Positions 23,937 to 32,672 of a DNA stretch of 64,000 nucleotides are shown one piece after another. Both the position numbers and the translations under genes were made by a program. The stretch is from Scopulibacillus_A cellulosilyticus (GTDB lineage Bacteria; Bacillota; Bacilli; Bacillales; Sporolactobacillaceae), in NCBI RefSeq assembly GCF_042665295.1, contig NZ_JBHTCO010000015.1, positions 1-64,000 of the forward strand, written 5' to 3'. Position 1 is the stretch's first letter. Each line of letters begins with the position of its first letter. The notes below the pieces were generated by a model. The model was not told where the DNA came from. It did not search any database and saw only the letters and a list, made by a program, of their open reading frames with translations.

Positions 23937-25609
23937 TCAAGCTAATGCCTTAAATAATTTTTTGCGTTCATTTTCTGTGAGATTGTGATCATGCAGGTTA
24001 ATACTTTGATGAGGGGTATTGACATTGAAAAGTGTGTAAAAAAGATGAGTTCGAACGTTTAGCTTTTTGTTTAACGTGTGCCAATGACGCCAATGATGAA
24101 TATTATGACGATCGATATATTGATGAAAGATCCTTGGTGGTTTATCTTTGTATCCGAGACCTCGCCTTCCTATAGTGAATGCGGCGGCTTGATGAATAGA
24201 TATACCAAATTTGCGCATATATTTCAGTTTCCCGACGACGGACGTATATTTCGGATTAACTTGAATCACATCGATGCCCATTTTTTCTGCACGGCTCGTG
24301 ACCGCAATGATCATCTTTTTATAGGCAAATAGACTCTTTAAACGGTTCGCTTTCTTATTGGCATATCTATTACCCGTTTTCGATAGCGTCGTATCCAAAG
24401 TTTCGAGAATAATGGGTTTGTTTTTTTGAACGGCTATATCGACTAAATCGATGGCTTTGGCTTCTATGATTTTTGTTATTTGACCGCTTGTTTTACCTTT
24501 GATAGAAAACTTTAATTTTCCGCTTTCAAGGTAGTTGCCGTCATTTGTGAGGTCAGCCCAAGCAAAGTGGTCAACATTACAATCCACGCCGATAACGCCA
24601 TCAGAAGTACTGAAATTAACATATGGGTTGGGTATAACCTCAACCAAACATTTAATAATATAGTAGTCTCTGTGATCTTCAATTGACCAAGAGATTGGTT
24701 TGCCATCAATTTTTTTTTGTTTTTACAGGTTTGTTGGGTTAAAATCACGTTGTTGATAATCTCTTGTCCATACGGGAACAAAACGAACGGGATAGTAAAA
24801 GCTTTACCTCTAATTGAGGTGAAGTGCAATGCCTGATTCTCTATATTGTACTGGAAAACAAAATTTCCAGATTTGGCATCCTTCCGGCCAGAAATCATCA
24901 TTTGTTTCGTCCGTGCTTGATGAAAGATTTCTTGCCATTTTTCATGGTTTCGTTGATATTCTTCTATAGTAAATTGTGACTTAAACAACTTTTTACCGCC
25001 AAATACGCAACTGGGTATATGAGTTTTATATTTTTGTTTCCTTTCTTCCAGACGGTAGAGACGAAAGACTAAACGTCCGATCCGCGACTTTGTATGTTTA
25101 ATTTGAACATCAAGATACTGGTGTTCAAACAAATAATCATTTAACCAAATCTGGGTTTCATTCTTTAAAGGAAGGGCAATTATATTGTTTATCTTCAAAA
25201 AAGGGCTGTTTTTAGGCAGATGAAGTTTTCCTTTGATTAAACTGTCCTTGACTCTAAAAAACTTTGTTAGTTTTGTTCGTTCTTTTTTTAATTTTTTCTT
25301 TATATCTTTTATTTTTTCATCCGTTTGTTTGGTATATAATTTTTGTAACTCTGCTAAAGCCGTGAAGAGAGCCGCAGCCTCTTGACGGGCACTATTGGCA
25401 TAGTAATCATTCAGGCCAAATTTTTTCTTTAACACTTGATGTAGACTTTCTTTATTTAATTGACGGTCCCAACGTTTTTCCCGGACCAAAGTATGGAACG
25501 CAAAACGCTTGGCATGGTTGAATGTTTGCAGGACACCATTTAATTCATGAATAAGGTAGCAAGACAGCTCGTTTTTATAGATTCTTTTCGAAAAATAAGT
25601 CTTTTTCAT
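23937..25609 (-). pseudogene. TnpB-related RNA-guided nuclease, frameshifted
   Basis: About 556 codons in two frames. Codons from the ATG at 25609 run to a nine-A tract (leftward; 24710-24718). After it the meaningful frame continues as KIDGKPISWSIEDHRDYYII and on to the stop at 23937. RuvC-I aspartate is in GVIGVDCNVDHFA (codon at about 24584) and RuvC-II glutamate in PIILETLD (about 24404). The RuvC-III position reads SIHQAAAFTIGRR (about 24194), without the usual DxxAA aspartate. The segment between VNPKYTS and this motif has no cysteines, so the zinc ribbon is lost. This form is seen in the long TnpB-related group. The frameshift may be a mutation, a sequencing error, or transcriptional slippage on A9. 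Confidence 0.75.
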
Positions 25610-25748
25610 TTTTGCCTCCCAATGGGAACATATGTTCTAACCCTTAGGATTATTATAGATGATACAGCAAACAAAGGCAAGAAAGGAATGTCAAAAGCCC
25701 CAAAACATCCGATTCATCCCCCACCTAGCAAAGCTTGAGGAAGGGATC

Positions 25749-25917
25749 TTCTCGGTTAAATGATAAATACGTCCCCATATATCTTGGAGTGTATCATGAA
25801 ATGACCCCTTCGCTTCGAATACAGCCCATGTTAAGGCTGGTACTTCCAGCACCGCCAGATTATTAACGGGACATTCTTTGGTTGTTGCTACACCAATATA
25901 GTGATGTTGCAGGGGCT
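25749..25917 (-). pseudogene. N-terminal part of the interrupted GyrI-like gene
   Basis: Leftward frame YIGVATTKECPVNNLAVLEV followed by WAVFEAKGSFHDTLQDIWGRIY. This matches the middle of GyrI-like domains and continues logically into the fragment at 23514-23668. An in-frame TAG at 25918 and loss of similarity beyond it show that the 5' part is also missing. Confidence 0.7.
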
Positions 25918-26011
25918 ATCCATATGCATAAGGTTAATTCGTAAATGACATTTTTAAAAGTCTAAAATGGAAAATGCAGGAGTTATCTTTTAAGAATGTA
26001 AATATTCACGA

Positions 26012-26040
26012 AAAAAAGCAGAGAGTGTCTCTGCTTTTTT
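26012..26040 (-). terminator. terminator of the amidohydrolase gene
   Basis: AAAAAAGCAGAGA-GTG-TCTCTGCTTTTTT, strong in both directions. Confidence 0.9.
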
Positions 26041-26092
26041 GTAGAAATCCCTGTTAAACTAATAACCAATCGATTTAAGTTAAGTAAACTGT

Positions 26093-27367
26093 TTAAACCA
26101 AATAAGCTGATTGACCGCTTGTTTCTTTTAACAGATCTTTTTCAATATTGCCGTCCTTAATAACTGTTACTATATTATTCGTATCCTCAAGTGAGCTGAT
26201 ATTTTCTATCGGATTAGTTTTCGTAATGATAATGTCTGCCAGTTTTCCTGTTTCAACAGTACCTAATTTGTCATCCCAGCCAAGGCATTCAGCGGCAACT
26301 TTTGTTGTCGCAACGATAGCTTCCATTGGCGACATGCCTATTTGACACATGAGATTTAATTCTCGCAAGTTTGTTCCATGCGGCATGACGCCGGCATCCG
26401 TACCCATGGCAATTTTGACTCCGGACTTATATGCTTTGGCAATACTTTCACGGTGAAAGTCAATGACTTCACGGGATTTTTGAAGCGCGTGTTCAGGCAT
26501 ATCGTCGCTGGTTTCACCTGCTTCAAGCACTGCTACAGGTGCAAGCAGCGTCGGAACGAGATAAGTGCCTTTCGCAAGCATTAATTCGATCGCTTCATCA
26601 TCTAAGAAGATACCATGTTCAATAGAGTGGATGCCGGCACGAACTGCATTTTTAATACCTTCTGCCCCTTGAGCATGCGCCATAACTTTAATGCCGCGGC
26701 GGAATGCAGCCTCTTGAACCATGATCTCCAGCTCTTCTTGGGAAAACTGCGTGAATTCCGGATGGTCAGTTGGACTCATGACACCGCCTGTTGCATGAAC
26801 TTTAATGATGTCTGCTCCCGCACGCAATACTTCTCTAACCTTTTGGCGAACTTGTTCCGGTCCGTCGCAAATACCATCCGGCATACCAGGATAACTCAAC
26901 CTCGTTAAATCAATCCCGGAACGCGTCCAAGAGTCCCCATGCCCTCCTGTGATTGTAAGCGGGATAATACTGACTTGCATACGCGGGCCAAGAATCAAGC
27001 CTTGATCAATAGCTTCTTTAACGCCGACATCCGTAAATCCAGCGTCACGTACTGAAGTGACACCTGCATTAATAGTACGCTTCATATGTCCGAGAGCTTT
27101 GTAGAAATTCATCGAAAAAGGGGTTGAAAGACTTTTTTGCAGATTGGATTGATCCATCATCATATGAACATGAGTATCTATAAACCCAGGAAGAATATAG
27201 CCATTTTGTGCATCAATAACCTCAACTTCCTCATCCGGCTGTTTGATTTCGCTCAGCTTTCCAACAGCCTCTATTCGATTATCTTTGATTAATACTGCTG
27301 CGTTTGCTAATGGTTGTCCGCCGTTGCCATCGATTAACGTTCCGTTTTTAATTAATGTATATGTCAT
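26093..27367 (-). CDS. metal-dependent amidohydrolase
   Basis: 424 aa of the amidohydrolase superfamily (imidazolonepropionase/prolidase-like group). Metal site: H66-x-H68 in DTHVHMMM, carboxylated lysine K189 in ADIIKVHATGG, H231 in MAHAQG, H251 in SIEHG, and the catalytic aspartate in AMGTDAGV. N-terminal beta domain 1-60 and C-terminal closure complete it, so it should be active. Cytoplasmic. ATG after TGGAGG. It is followed by its own terminator, with another between it and the upstream transporter. Reaction unknown; dipeptides or cyclic amides are typical. Proximity to the tryptophan catabolic genes is suggestive but not proof of a link. Confidence 0.8.
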   Translation of the reverse strand: MTYTLIKNGTLIDGNGGQPLANAAVLIKDNRIEAVGKLSEIKQPDEEVEVIDAQNGYILPGFIDTHVHMMMDQSNLQKSLSTPFSMNFYKALGHMKRTINAGVTSVRDAGFTDVGVKEAIDQGLILGPRMQVSIIPLTITGGHGDSWTRSGIDLTRLSYPGMPDGICDGPEQVRQKVREVLRAGADIIKVHATGGVMSPTDHPEFTQFSQEELEIMVQEAAFRRGIKVMAHAQGAEGIKNAVRAGIHSIEHGIFLDDEAIELMLAKGTYLVPTLLAPVAVLEAGETSDDMPEHALQKSREVIDFHRESIAKAYKSGVKIAMGTDAGVMPHGTNLRELNLMCQIGMSPMEAIVATTKVAAECLGWDDKLGTVETGKLADIIITKTNPIENISSLEDTNNIVTVIKDGNIEKDLLKETSGQSAYLV

Positions 27368-27457
27368 TTTTACATGCCTCCATTGTATATTTTCAGACTA
27401 GTTTAATTTAATTATACTATTTTAATTAGTCGGGAAACAATAGGGTTTGATAGATTA

Positions 27458-27502
27458 AAAAAAGGTGAACATATTATAAGTCTTAATATATGCTCACCTT
27501 TT
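27458..27502 (-). terminator. terminator of the NSS transporter gene
   Basis: AAAAGGTGA-CATATTA / TAATATATG-TCACCTTTT hairpin 15 bases beyond the stop. Confidence 0.8.
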
Positions 27503-27516
27503 ACTATTATATTTTC

Positions 27517-28884
27517 TTAAAAATTAAGTCCAAACCATTTAAATACACCTATGACATCTAAAAAGACGATGATAATGGCTATCGGTACAATGTATCTGAT
27601 CAGTAAAAACCAAAGTGCAAACAAGCGCCTCCCGCCCGTCATGCCTGCTTTAAACTCCTCCCACAATTTCTTCCTCGGAATTTTTAGAGGGGTAAAAATT
27701 GCAATGGACAAAGCGCCGAGCGGCAGTAAAATGTTAGAACAAAGATAATCGGACAGATCAAATGGTGTTTTACCAAATATCTTAAAATCGCTTAATACAC
27801 CATATGATAATGCAGAAGGAATACCGATGATGAAAATAATCATTCCCGTGATCCAAGTCACCTTTTTCCTTTTTGTATTGTCTCCTTTGGTAATAGCAGC
27901 AACAATAATTTCCAATAATGAAAATGCGGAAGTAAAGGTAGCAAACAAGAACAGCAAAAGGAAGATGACGAGGAAGACCATACCAAACGGCATTTTGTCA
28001 AATACCGCGGGGAGGACAACAAATAATAGACCCGGGCCGGCTGCCGGTTTAAATCCAAACGAAAAAACAGCCGGAAAAATGGCCAGACCAGCTAAAAGTG
28101 AAATAAATATATTCATGATAACAATGATTGTCGCTGACTTCGGCAAATTTTCCTTTTTCGATAAATATGAACTGTACGTGACCATAACAGAGAAACCGAC
28201 ACTTAACGCAAAGAATGATTGGCCCAGTGCATATAAAATGGCCTTAGAAGAAAGGCTGGAAAAGTTAGGATACAGGAAAAATTTAATGCCTTCCCCGACA
28301 TCGCTTAAAGTCAAGGAACGAATGATCAGAATAATAAATGCGATAAATAAAGCAGGCATCATAATTTGGCTTGCCCGTTCAATCCCCTTTTGTACACCTT
28401 TTGCAACAATAAGAATTGTAATAAGCATAAATACAAACTGGGCTGCGACGGCAACGGTTGGATTGGCTATCAAGCTGTTAAACAGATGGCTATATTCACC
28501 CTTGTCCAAACCAGATAAACGGCCGCTTATCGCTTCTACAAGATATATGATAATCCAGCCGCCGACTACACTGTAAAAGGCAAGGAGGATACAACTGGAT
28601 ATAATCCCCATTATTCCGATCAAGTCCCAGCGGGTGCCTGGTGCAAACGTACGATAAGCTGTTATTGCATCCTTTTGCGACCCTCTGCCAATGATAAATT
28701 CCGCTAAAAGCATCGGTAATCCAATAAAAAGTGTAAACAACAAAAAGATGAGAAAAAATGCCCCGCCGCCGCTTGTTCCTACAACATAAGGAAATTTCCA
28801 GATCGCGCCTAACCCAATCGCGGATCCGGCCGCCGCCATAAGGAAGCCTAATTTTGATGACCATTGCTCTCTTTGCTGCTTCAA
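27517..28884 (-). CDS. neurotransmitter:sodium symporter (NSS) family transporter
   Basis: 455 aa, about 11-12 helices. The N-terminal REQWSSKLGFLMAAAGSAIGLGAIWKFPY block holds the unwound TM1 sodium/substrate site of LeuT/MhsT-type carriers. Start: TTG at 28884 with AAGGAGG 8 bases upstream; an upstream in-frame extension to 28941 has no site. Bacterial NSS proteins import hydrophobic amino acids, tryptophan among them, with Na+. Between this gene and the kyn operon lies only a TetR regulator, so tryptophan uptake is the likely job (inference). Confidence 0.85.
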   Translation of the reverse strand: MKQQREQWSSKLGFLMAAAGSAIGLGAIWKFPYVVGTSGGGAFFLIFLLFTLFIGLPMLLAEFIIGRGSQKDAITAYRTFAPGTRWDLIGIMGIISSCILLAFYSVVGGWIIIYLVEAISGRLSGLDKGEYSHLFNSLIANPTVAVAAQFVFMLITILIVAKGVQKGIERASQIMMPALFIAFIILIIRSLTLSDVGEGIKFFLYPNFSSLSSKAILYALGQSFFALSVGFSVMVTYSSYLSKKENLPKSATIIVIMNIFISLLAGLAIFPAVFSFGFKPAAGPGLLFVVLPAVFDKMPFGMVFLVIFLLLFLFATFTSAFSLLEIIVAAITKGDNTKRKKVTWITGMIIFIIGIPSALSYGVLSDFKIFGKTPFDLSDYLCSNILLPLGALSIAIFTPLKIPRKKLWEEFKAGMTGGRRLFALWFLLIRYIVPIAIIIVFLDVIGVFKWFGLNF

Positions 28885-28930
28885 TCTTATCTCCTCCTTA
28901 TCCGGGCTTATTAAGTTATTAACAATATCC

Positions 28931-28963
28931 ACATTATCCACAGTTCACAGGGTCAGACCCCAA
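28931..28963. repeat. 33-bp repeat with DnaA-box 9-mer, copy 1
   Basis: Identical to 29770-29802. It contains TTATCCACA (28934-28942), the DnaA-box consensus, and the dyad GGGTCAGACCC. It runs into the 3' end of the tetR gene and supplies its last codon (GTC) and TGA stop. Confidence 0.8.
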
Positions 28964-29576
28964 AATATAGCCCGCTTGTGTATATCTCGGTCAGGTTATG
29001 AACAATGTCCTCTGTAGTGGAGGAGTTTTCATTTCTGACAATATCCCATAAGTACATTTCATTTGCATAAAACCATCCCCGGGCGACAAGGTCATTGTCC
29101 ACGTCGAGCCGGGCCAGTCCATTTTTTTGAGAATAGGCGATGTCTTTGGCGATTCGCTGTATAAATCGCTCCCGAATGGATCGCCATTTGTTATAAACGT
29201 CCCCGGAAATCCTGATAGCTTCTTCAATCACCTGCATCATCGGCTGTTCATTATTAGCCATTTCCAGGAATAAACGTACTTGCTTTTGAATCAGATTGCA
29301 CGCTTCTTGCTTTGTCTTTGGCTTAAACGGCAGTTCGGCAATCACATAAAATCGATCCATGACATCTTCCATCAGCACGATTAAAATATCATCTTTATTC
29401 TTAAAATGGACATACGCTGTACCATATCCTGTTTCCGCTTGTTTAATAATTTGTGAGATTGTAGCTTTTTGAAAGCCGTATTTGATAAATATATCACGAC
29501 CGGCATCCAGCAGTCTATTTTTTGTTTGAATGGATTTTAATTTTCTTGTTGAGGGTTGCTCAATTTCTTTATTCAT
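28953..29576 (-). CDS. TetR-family regulator
   Basis: 207 aa from the ATG at 29576, 9 bases after AAGG; three further codons exist upstream. Residues about 18-65 are the TetR helix-turn-helix (LLDAGRDIFIKYGFQKATISQIIKQAETGYGTAYVHF), the rest the ligand-binding helical domain. It sits divergently from kynUBA and upstream of the NSS transporter gene. Two dyads in the divergent region (29638-29668) are candidate operators, so control of tryptophan uptake and breakdown is likely. The last codon before the stop comes from a repeat element, so the original C-terminus may have been different. Confidence 0.8.
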   Translation of the reverse strand: MNKEIEQPSTRKLKSIQTKNRLLDAGRDIFIKYGFQKATISQIIKQAETGYGTAYVHFKNKDDILIVLMEDVMDRFYVIAELPFKPKTKQEACNLIQKQVRLFLEMANNEQPMMQVIEEAIRISGDVYNKWRSIRERFIQRIAKDIAYSQKNGLARLDVDNDLVARGWFYANEMYLWDIVRNENSSTTEDIVHNLTEIYTSGLYFGV

Positions 29577-29637
29577 TTTACTCATCCTTTTTAAAAAGTG
29601 ACTTTTTTGATTATTCTAGGCAAAAAATGATACAGCG

Positions 29638-29668
29638 TCAATGATATGGAGTCATTGACATCATGTCA
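29638..29668. promoter_or_regulatory. candidate operators in the tetR-kyn region
   Basis: TCAATGA-N7-TCATTGA (29638-29658) and TGACATCATGTCA (29656-29668), two overlapping perfect dyads. The second covers the -35 and start of the spacer of the kyn promoter. Confidence 0.55.
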
Positions 29669-29683
29669 CTTTCATAGTATATT
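29655..29683 (+). promoter_or_regulatory. promoter of the kynUBA operon
   Basis: TTGACA (29655-29660), 17-base spacer, TATATT (29678-29683). The leader to kynU is about 135 bases and contains the DnaA-box repeat. Confidence 0.7.
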
Positions 29684-29742
29684 GAATTCAGCAAATATTT
29701 TGTACTAGGGGGCTTTTTGCACTTTACCTTATCCTTCTTCAT

Positions 29743-29802
29743 GGTCTGACACAGTTATCCACATTATTAACATTATCCACAGTTCACAGGGTCAGACCCC
29801 AA
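29743..29802. repeat. 33-bp repeat copy 2 with extra DnaA-box 9-mer and inverted arms
   Basis: 29770-29802 is identical to 28931-28963. Just upstream is a second TTATCCACA (29755-29763). GGTCTGAC (29743-29750) is the inverse of GTCAGACC (29791-29798), so the unit forms a stem around the two DnaA-type boxes. Confidence 0.75.
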
Positions 29803-29825
29803 CAAAAAAAGAAAGGGTTGATTTT

Positions 29826-31112
29826 ATGGGGATTTACACATTTGATCCATCTTATCAATATGCACTGCAATTAGATAAAGAGGACGAGTTAGCTTCATTC
29901 CGTGATGAATTTTATGTAAAAGAAGGTACGATATATTTAGATGGCAATTCATTAGGCTTACTTTCCAAACGCGCCGAGGCTTCTCTTTTGCAAATTCTTG
30001 ATTCGTGGAAACAGTTTGGTATTGACGGCTGGACCAAAGGAGAGCATCCATGGTTCTATTTATCTGAACGTTTAGGGGATTTAATTGCTCCGCTGATTGG
30101 CGCCGAAGCTAATGAGGTTGTTGTAAGCGGTTCCACCACTGTTAATTTGCATCAACTCGTGTCAACTTTTTACGAGCCTGAAGGAACCAGAACAAAAATT
30201 CTTGCTGATGAATTAACATTCCCTACCGATATTTATGCACTTCAAAGCCAAGTGAAGCTTAAAGGCTATGACCCTGATGAGCATCTCGTCCAAGTTAAGA
30301 GCCGTGATGGGCGAACTCTAAACGAAGAAGATATCATTTCTGCGATGACAGAAAATATAGCCCTTATTGTTCTGCCAAGCGTTTTATACCGAAGCGGGCA
30401 AATCCTTGATATGAAGCGTCTGACTGAGGAAGCCCACAAGCGCGGTATATTGATCGGATTTGACCTGTGTCACTCGATCGGCTCGATCCCTCATCAGTTC
30501 ACTGAATGGGATGTTGATTTTGCTTTTTGGTGTAATTACAAATATTTAAACGGCGGGCCGGGAAGCGTTGCCGGACTTTATGTTAACAAAAAACATTTCC
30601 ATCGCACACCCGGGCTTACAGGCTGGTTTAGCTCCAATAAAGATAAGCAATTTGATATGGAGCATACACTGACCCCTGCCGATGATGCAGGCGCCTACCA
30701 AATGGGAACCCCGCATCTGCTTAGTCTTGCGCCTTTAATTGGCTCCTTAGAAATTTTTAAAGAAGCAGGTCTTGACCGGCTCCGTCAGAAGTCTCTAAGT
30801 ATGACACAATACATGATGGATCTTATCGCACATGAATTAAAAGACATGGACTTTACAATTGGAAACCCGCTTGAAGATGACCGGCGGACAGGGCATATTT
30901 ATTTAGAACATCAAGAAGCAGCCCGCATTTGTAAAGCATTAAAGGAAAATAATGTTATCCCGGACTTTCGTGCGCCAAACGGCATTCGTCTTGCACCTAT
31001 TGCTCTCTATAATACTTTTGAAGAGGTCTGGAATACCGTTCAAATACTCAAGAAGATTATGGTAGAAGAACAATATAAAAAGTTCGAAAATACAAGAGAT
31101 GTTGTCGCTTAA
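29826..31112 (+). CDS. kynU: kynureninase
   Basis: 428-aa fold-type I PLP enzyme that cleaves L-kynurenine to anthranilate and alanine. PLP lysine K239 in WCNYKYLNGGPGS and pyridinium-binding D213 in FDLCHS are in place. YLDGNSLGLLSKRA and the HPWFYLSERL region are typical of kynureninases. Length is as in the family. First gene of kynU-kynB-kynA, 17 bases before kynB. The start has a modest AAAGGG site. The complete set turns tryptophan into anthranilate; there is no downstream anthranilate-degrading gene in the window. Confidence 0.93.
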   Translation: MGIYTFDPSYQYALQLDKEDELASFRDEFYVKEGTIYLDGNSLGLLSKRAEASLLQILDSWKQFGIDGWTKGEHPWFYLSERLGDLIAPLIGAEANEVVVSGSTTVNLHQLVSTFYEPEGTRTKILADELTFPTDIYALQSQVKLKGYDPDEHLVQVKSRDGRTLNEEDIISAMTENIALIVLPSVLYRSGQILDMKRLTEEAHKRGILIGFDLCHSIGSIPHQFTEWDVDFAFWCNYKYLNGGPGSVAGLYVNKKHFHRTPGLTGWFSSNKDKQFDMEHTLTPADDAGAYQMGTPHLLSLAPLIGSLEIFKEAGLDRLRQKSLSMTQYMMDLIAHELKDMDFTIGNPLEDDRRTGHIYLEHQEAARICKALKENNVIPDFRAPNGIRLAPIALYNTFEEVWNTVQILKKIMVEEQYKKFENTRDVVA

Positions 31113-31129
31113 TTGGAGGTAATCACAGC

Positions 31130-31759
31130 ATGAAGTGGATCGACATTTCACAGCCATTAAACAATAATATTGCGACATGGCCTGATGACACACCTTTCTC
31201 CTATGAAGCGGCCTGGACAAAAGAACAAACCGGATCAGTCAATATCGGAAAAATAACGATGAGCCTGCACACAGGAACCCATATCGATGCGCCGTTTCAT
31301 TTTGACAATGAAGGGCGGAAAGTCATTGACCTGGATATTAACATTTATATCGGTCCTGCACGAATCATTGATGTGTCCCAACATAAAAGTATCGGAGCTA
31401 AAGAGCTGGCAAACTATGACTTAGCAGGCACAAGCCGTCTGCTTTTACGGACAGCACCGTCTAATCCTTATGTTTTTCCAAATAAGATTACTTATTTACG
31501 AGAAGGCATAGGGCCGTTTCTTAAAGAAAAAGGCATCCAGTTGATCGGTGTTGATGTGCCGTCGGTAGACCCTCTTGACAGCAAAGATATGGCCGCCCAT
31601 TACTCACTATTCAATCATGGAGTTCACATCTTAGAAAATGTCGTGCTTGATCATGTGGAGCCAGGCGACTATGAACTTATCGCACAGCCCCTGCCTTTGG
31701 AAGCCGCTGACGGAAGTCCGGTCCGCGCTGTGATCAAACCGATTCAAAAAGGAGACTGA
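31130..31759 (+). CDS. kynB: arylformamidase (kynurenine formamidase)
   Basis: 209-aa cyclase-family metalloenzyme. The HTGTHIDAPFHF motif at 47-58 gives the zinc ligands H47, H51 and D53 and the catalytic H57. GVDVPSVDPLD and the NHGVHILENV stretch are KynB-specific. It hydrolyses N-formylkynurenine to kynurenine and formate, the middle step between KynA and KynU. Good TGGAGG site. Two bases separate it from kynA. Confidence 0.93.
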   Translation: MKWIDISQPLNNNIATWPDDTPFSYEAAWTKEQTGSVNIGKITMSLHTGTHIDAPFHFDNEGRKVIDLDINIYIGPARIIDVSQHKSIGAKELANYDLAGTSRLLLRTAPSNPYVFPNKITYLREGIGPFLKEKGIQLIGVDVPSVDPLDSKDMAAHYSLFNHGVHILENVVLDHVEPGDYELIAQPLPLEAADGSPVRAVIKPIQKGD

Positions 31760-31761
31760 CT

Positions 31762-32616
31762 ATGACGAAAAATAGCTTCAAAGATAATGATAAAATAGTA
31801 ACCGAAAAAGGTATTCATACTGACTTTATTAACCGCATGACCTACGGTGAATACCTTCATTTAGACAGCCTTTTATCAAGCCAAAAGCTACTATCCGGAC
31901 ACCATGATGAGATGCTCTTTATTATTATTCATCAAGTCAGTGAGCTATGGATGAAATTAATTCTTCACGAGGTCAATGCATCCATTGAATCCATTCAAAA
32001 GGGTGATCTTTCAACAGCTTTTAAAATGCTTGCCCGTGTGTCTAAAATTCAATCGCAAATCATAAGGGCTTGGGATGTCTTATCGACATTAACTCCGTCA
32101 GAATATATCCAGTTTCGGGATAAGCTCGGCCAAGCTTCCGGATTTCAATCGTATCAATATAGAATGATAGAATTTGCCCTTGGATATAAAACACCGCATG
32201 TCCTTGCCATTTATAAAAAGGATCCTGAACTTCATCAACGTTTAGATAAAGCTTTACATGCGCCCGGCTTATACGATGCAGCTATTCATGCCCTCGCAAA
32301 AGAAGGTTTTGCGATTAACCCGGACCTGCTGCAAAGAGATTTTAGCGAGCCTTATCAGGCGGATCCAACTGTTGAAGCGGCATGGCTTGAAGTCTATAAC
32401 AACGTGGAAAAATACTGGGATCTTTATGAGCTTGCGGAAAAACTCGTCGATATAGAAGACTGGTTTCAGCAATGGCGTTTCCGTCATATGAAAACAGTGG
32501 AACGAATCATCGGCCACAAGATCGGAACAGGCGGTTCATCAGGCGTCAATTATCTAAAAAAAGTCCTTGATCACCGCTTCTTCCCCGAACTTTGGGATCT
32601 GCGCACAAAATTATAG
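31762..32616 (+). CDS. kynA: tryptophan 2,3-dioxygenase
   Basis: 284-aa heme dioxygenase opening the indole ring of L-tryptophan to N-formylkynurenine. MTYGEYLHLDSLLSSQ at 26-41 and the distal-pocket H57 (FIIIHQVSELWMK) are present. The proximal heme histidine lies in ERIIGHKIGTGGSSG near residue 250, followed by YLKKV and the FFPELWDLRT ending. Last gene of the operon, before a strong terminator. With KynB and KynU it completes the pathway to anthranilate in the cytoplasm. Confidence 0.94.
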   Translation: MTKNSFKDNDKIVTEKGIHTDFINRMTYGEYLHLDSLLSSQKLLSGHHDEMLFIIIHQVSELWMKLILHEVNASIESIQKGDLSTAFKMLARVSKIQSQIIRAWDVLSTLTPSEYIQFRDKLGQASGFQSYQYRMIEFALGYKTPHVLAIYKKDPELHQRLDKALHAPGLYDAAIHALAKEGFAINPDLLQRDFSEPYQADPTVEAAWLEVYNNVEKYWDLYELAEKLVDIEDWFQQWRFRHMKTVERIIGHKIGTGGSSGVNYLKKVLDHRFFPELWDLRTKL

Positions 32617-32625
32617 TATGTAGAG

Positions 32626-32672
32626 AAAAAGGGCTAAAACGATTGCTAAGTCAATCGTTTTAACCCTTTTTA
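32626..32672. terminator. bidirectional terminator between kynA and the LD-carboxypeptidase gene
   Basis: AAAAGGG-TAAAACGATTG / CAATCGTTTTA-CCCTTTT. It ends kynUBA on one strand and overlaps the stop codon of the convergent gene on the other. Confidence 0.9.

Larger units (their letters stand above)
23669..25745 (-). mobile_element. TnpB-only IS200/IS605-type (IS1341-like) element
   Basis: A 2.1-kb element carrying only tnpB, with no TnpA. Both ends contain the same-orientation 20-mer CCACCTAGCNNAGCTTGAGG (23669-23688 and 25721-25740) inside imperfect hairpins, as expected of subterminal hairpins in this family. There are no terminal inverted repeats or target duplication. It is inserted in a GyrI-like gene whose two halves flank it. 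Exact boundaries are uncertain by some bases. Confidence 0.75.

Noticed and set aside
27827..28576. 249-codon rightward open frame inside the NSS transporter gene
   Set aside because: It mirrors a membrane-protein gene whose leftward frame has clear family motifs and a ribosome binding site; the rightward product is low-complexity and without a start signal.
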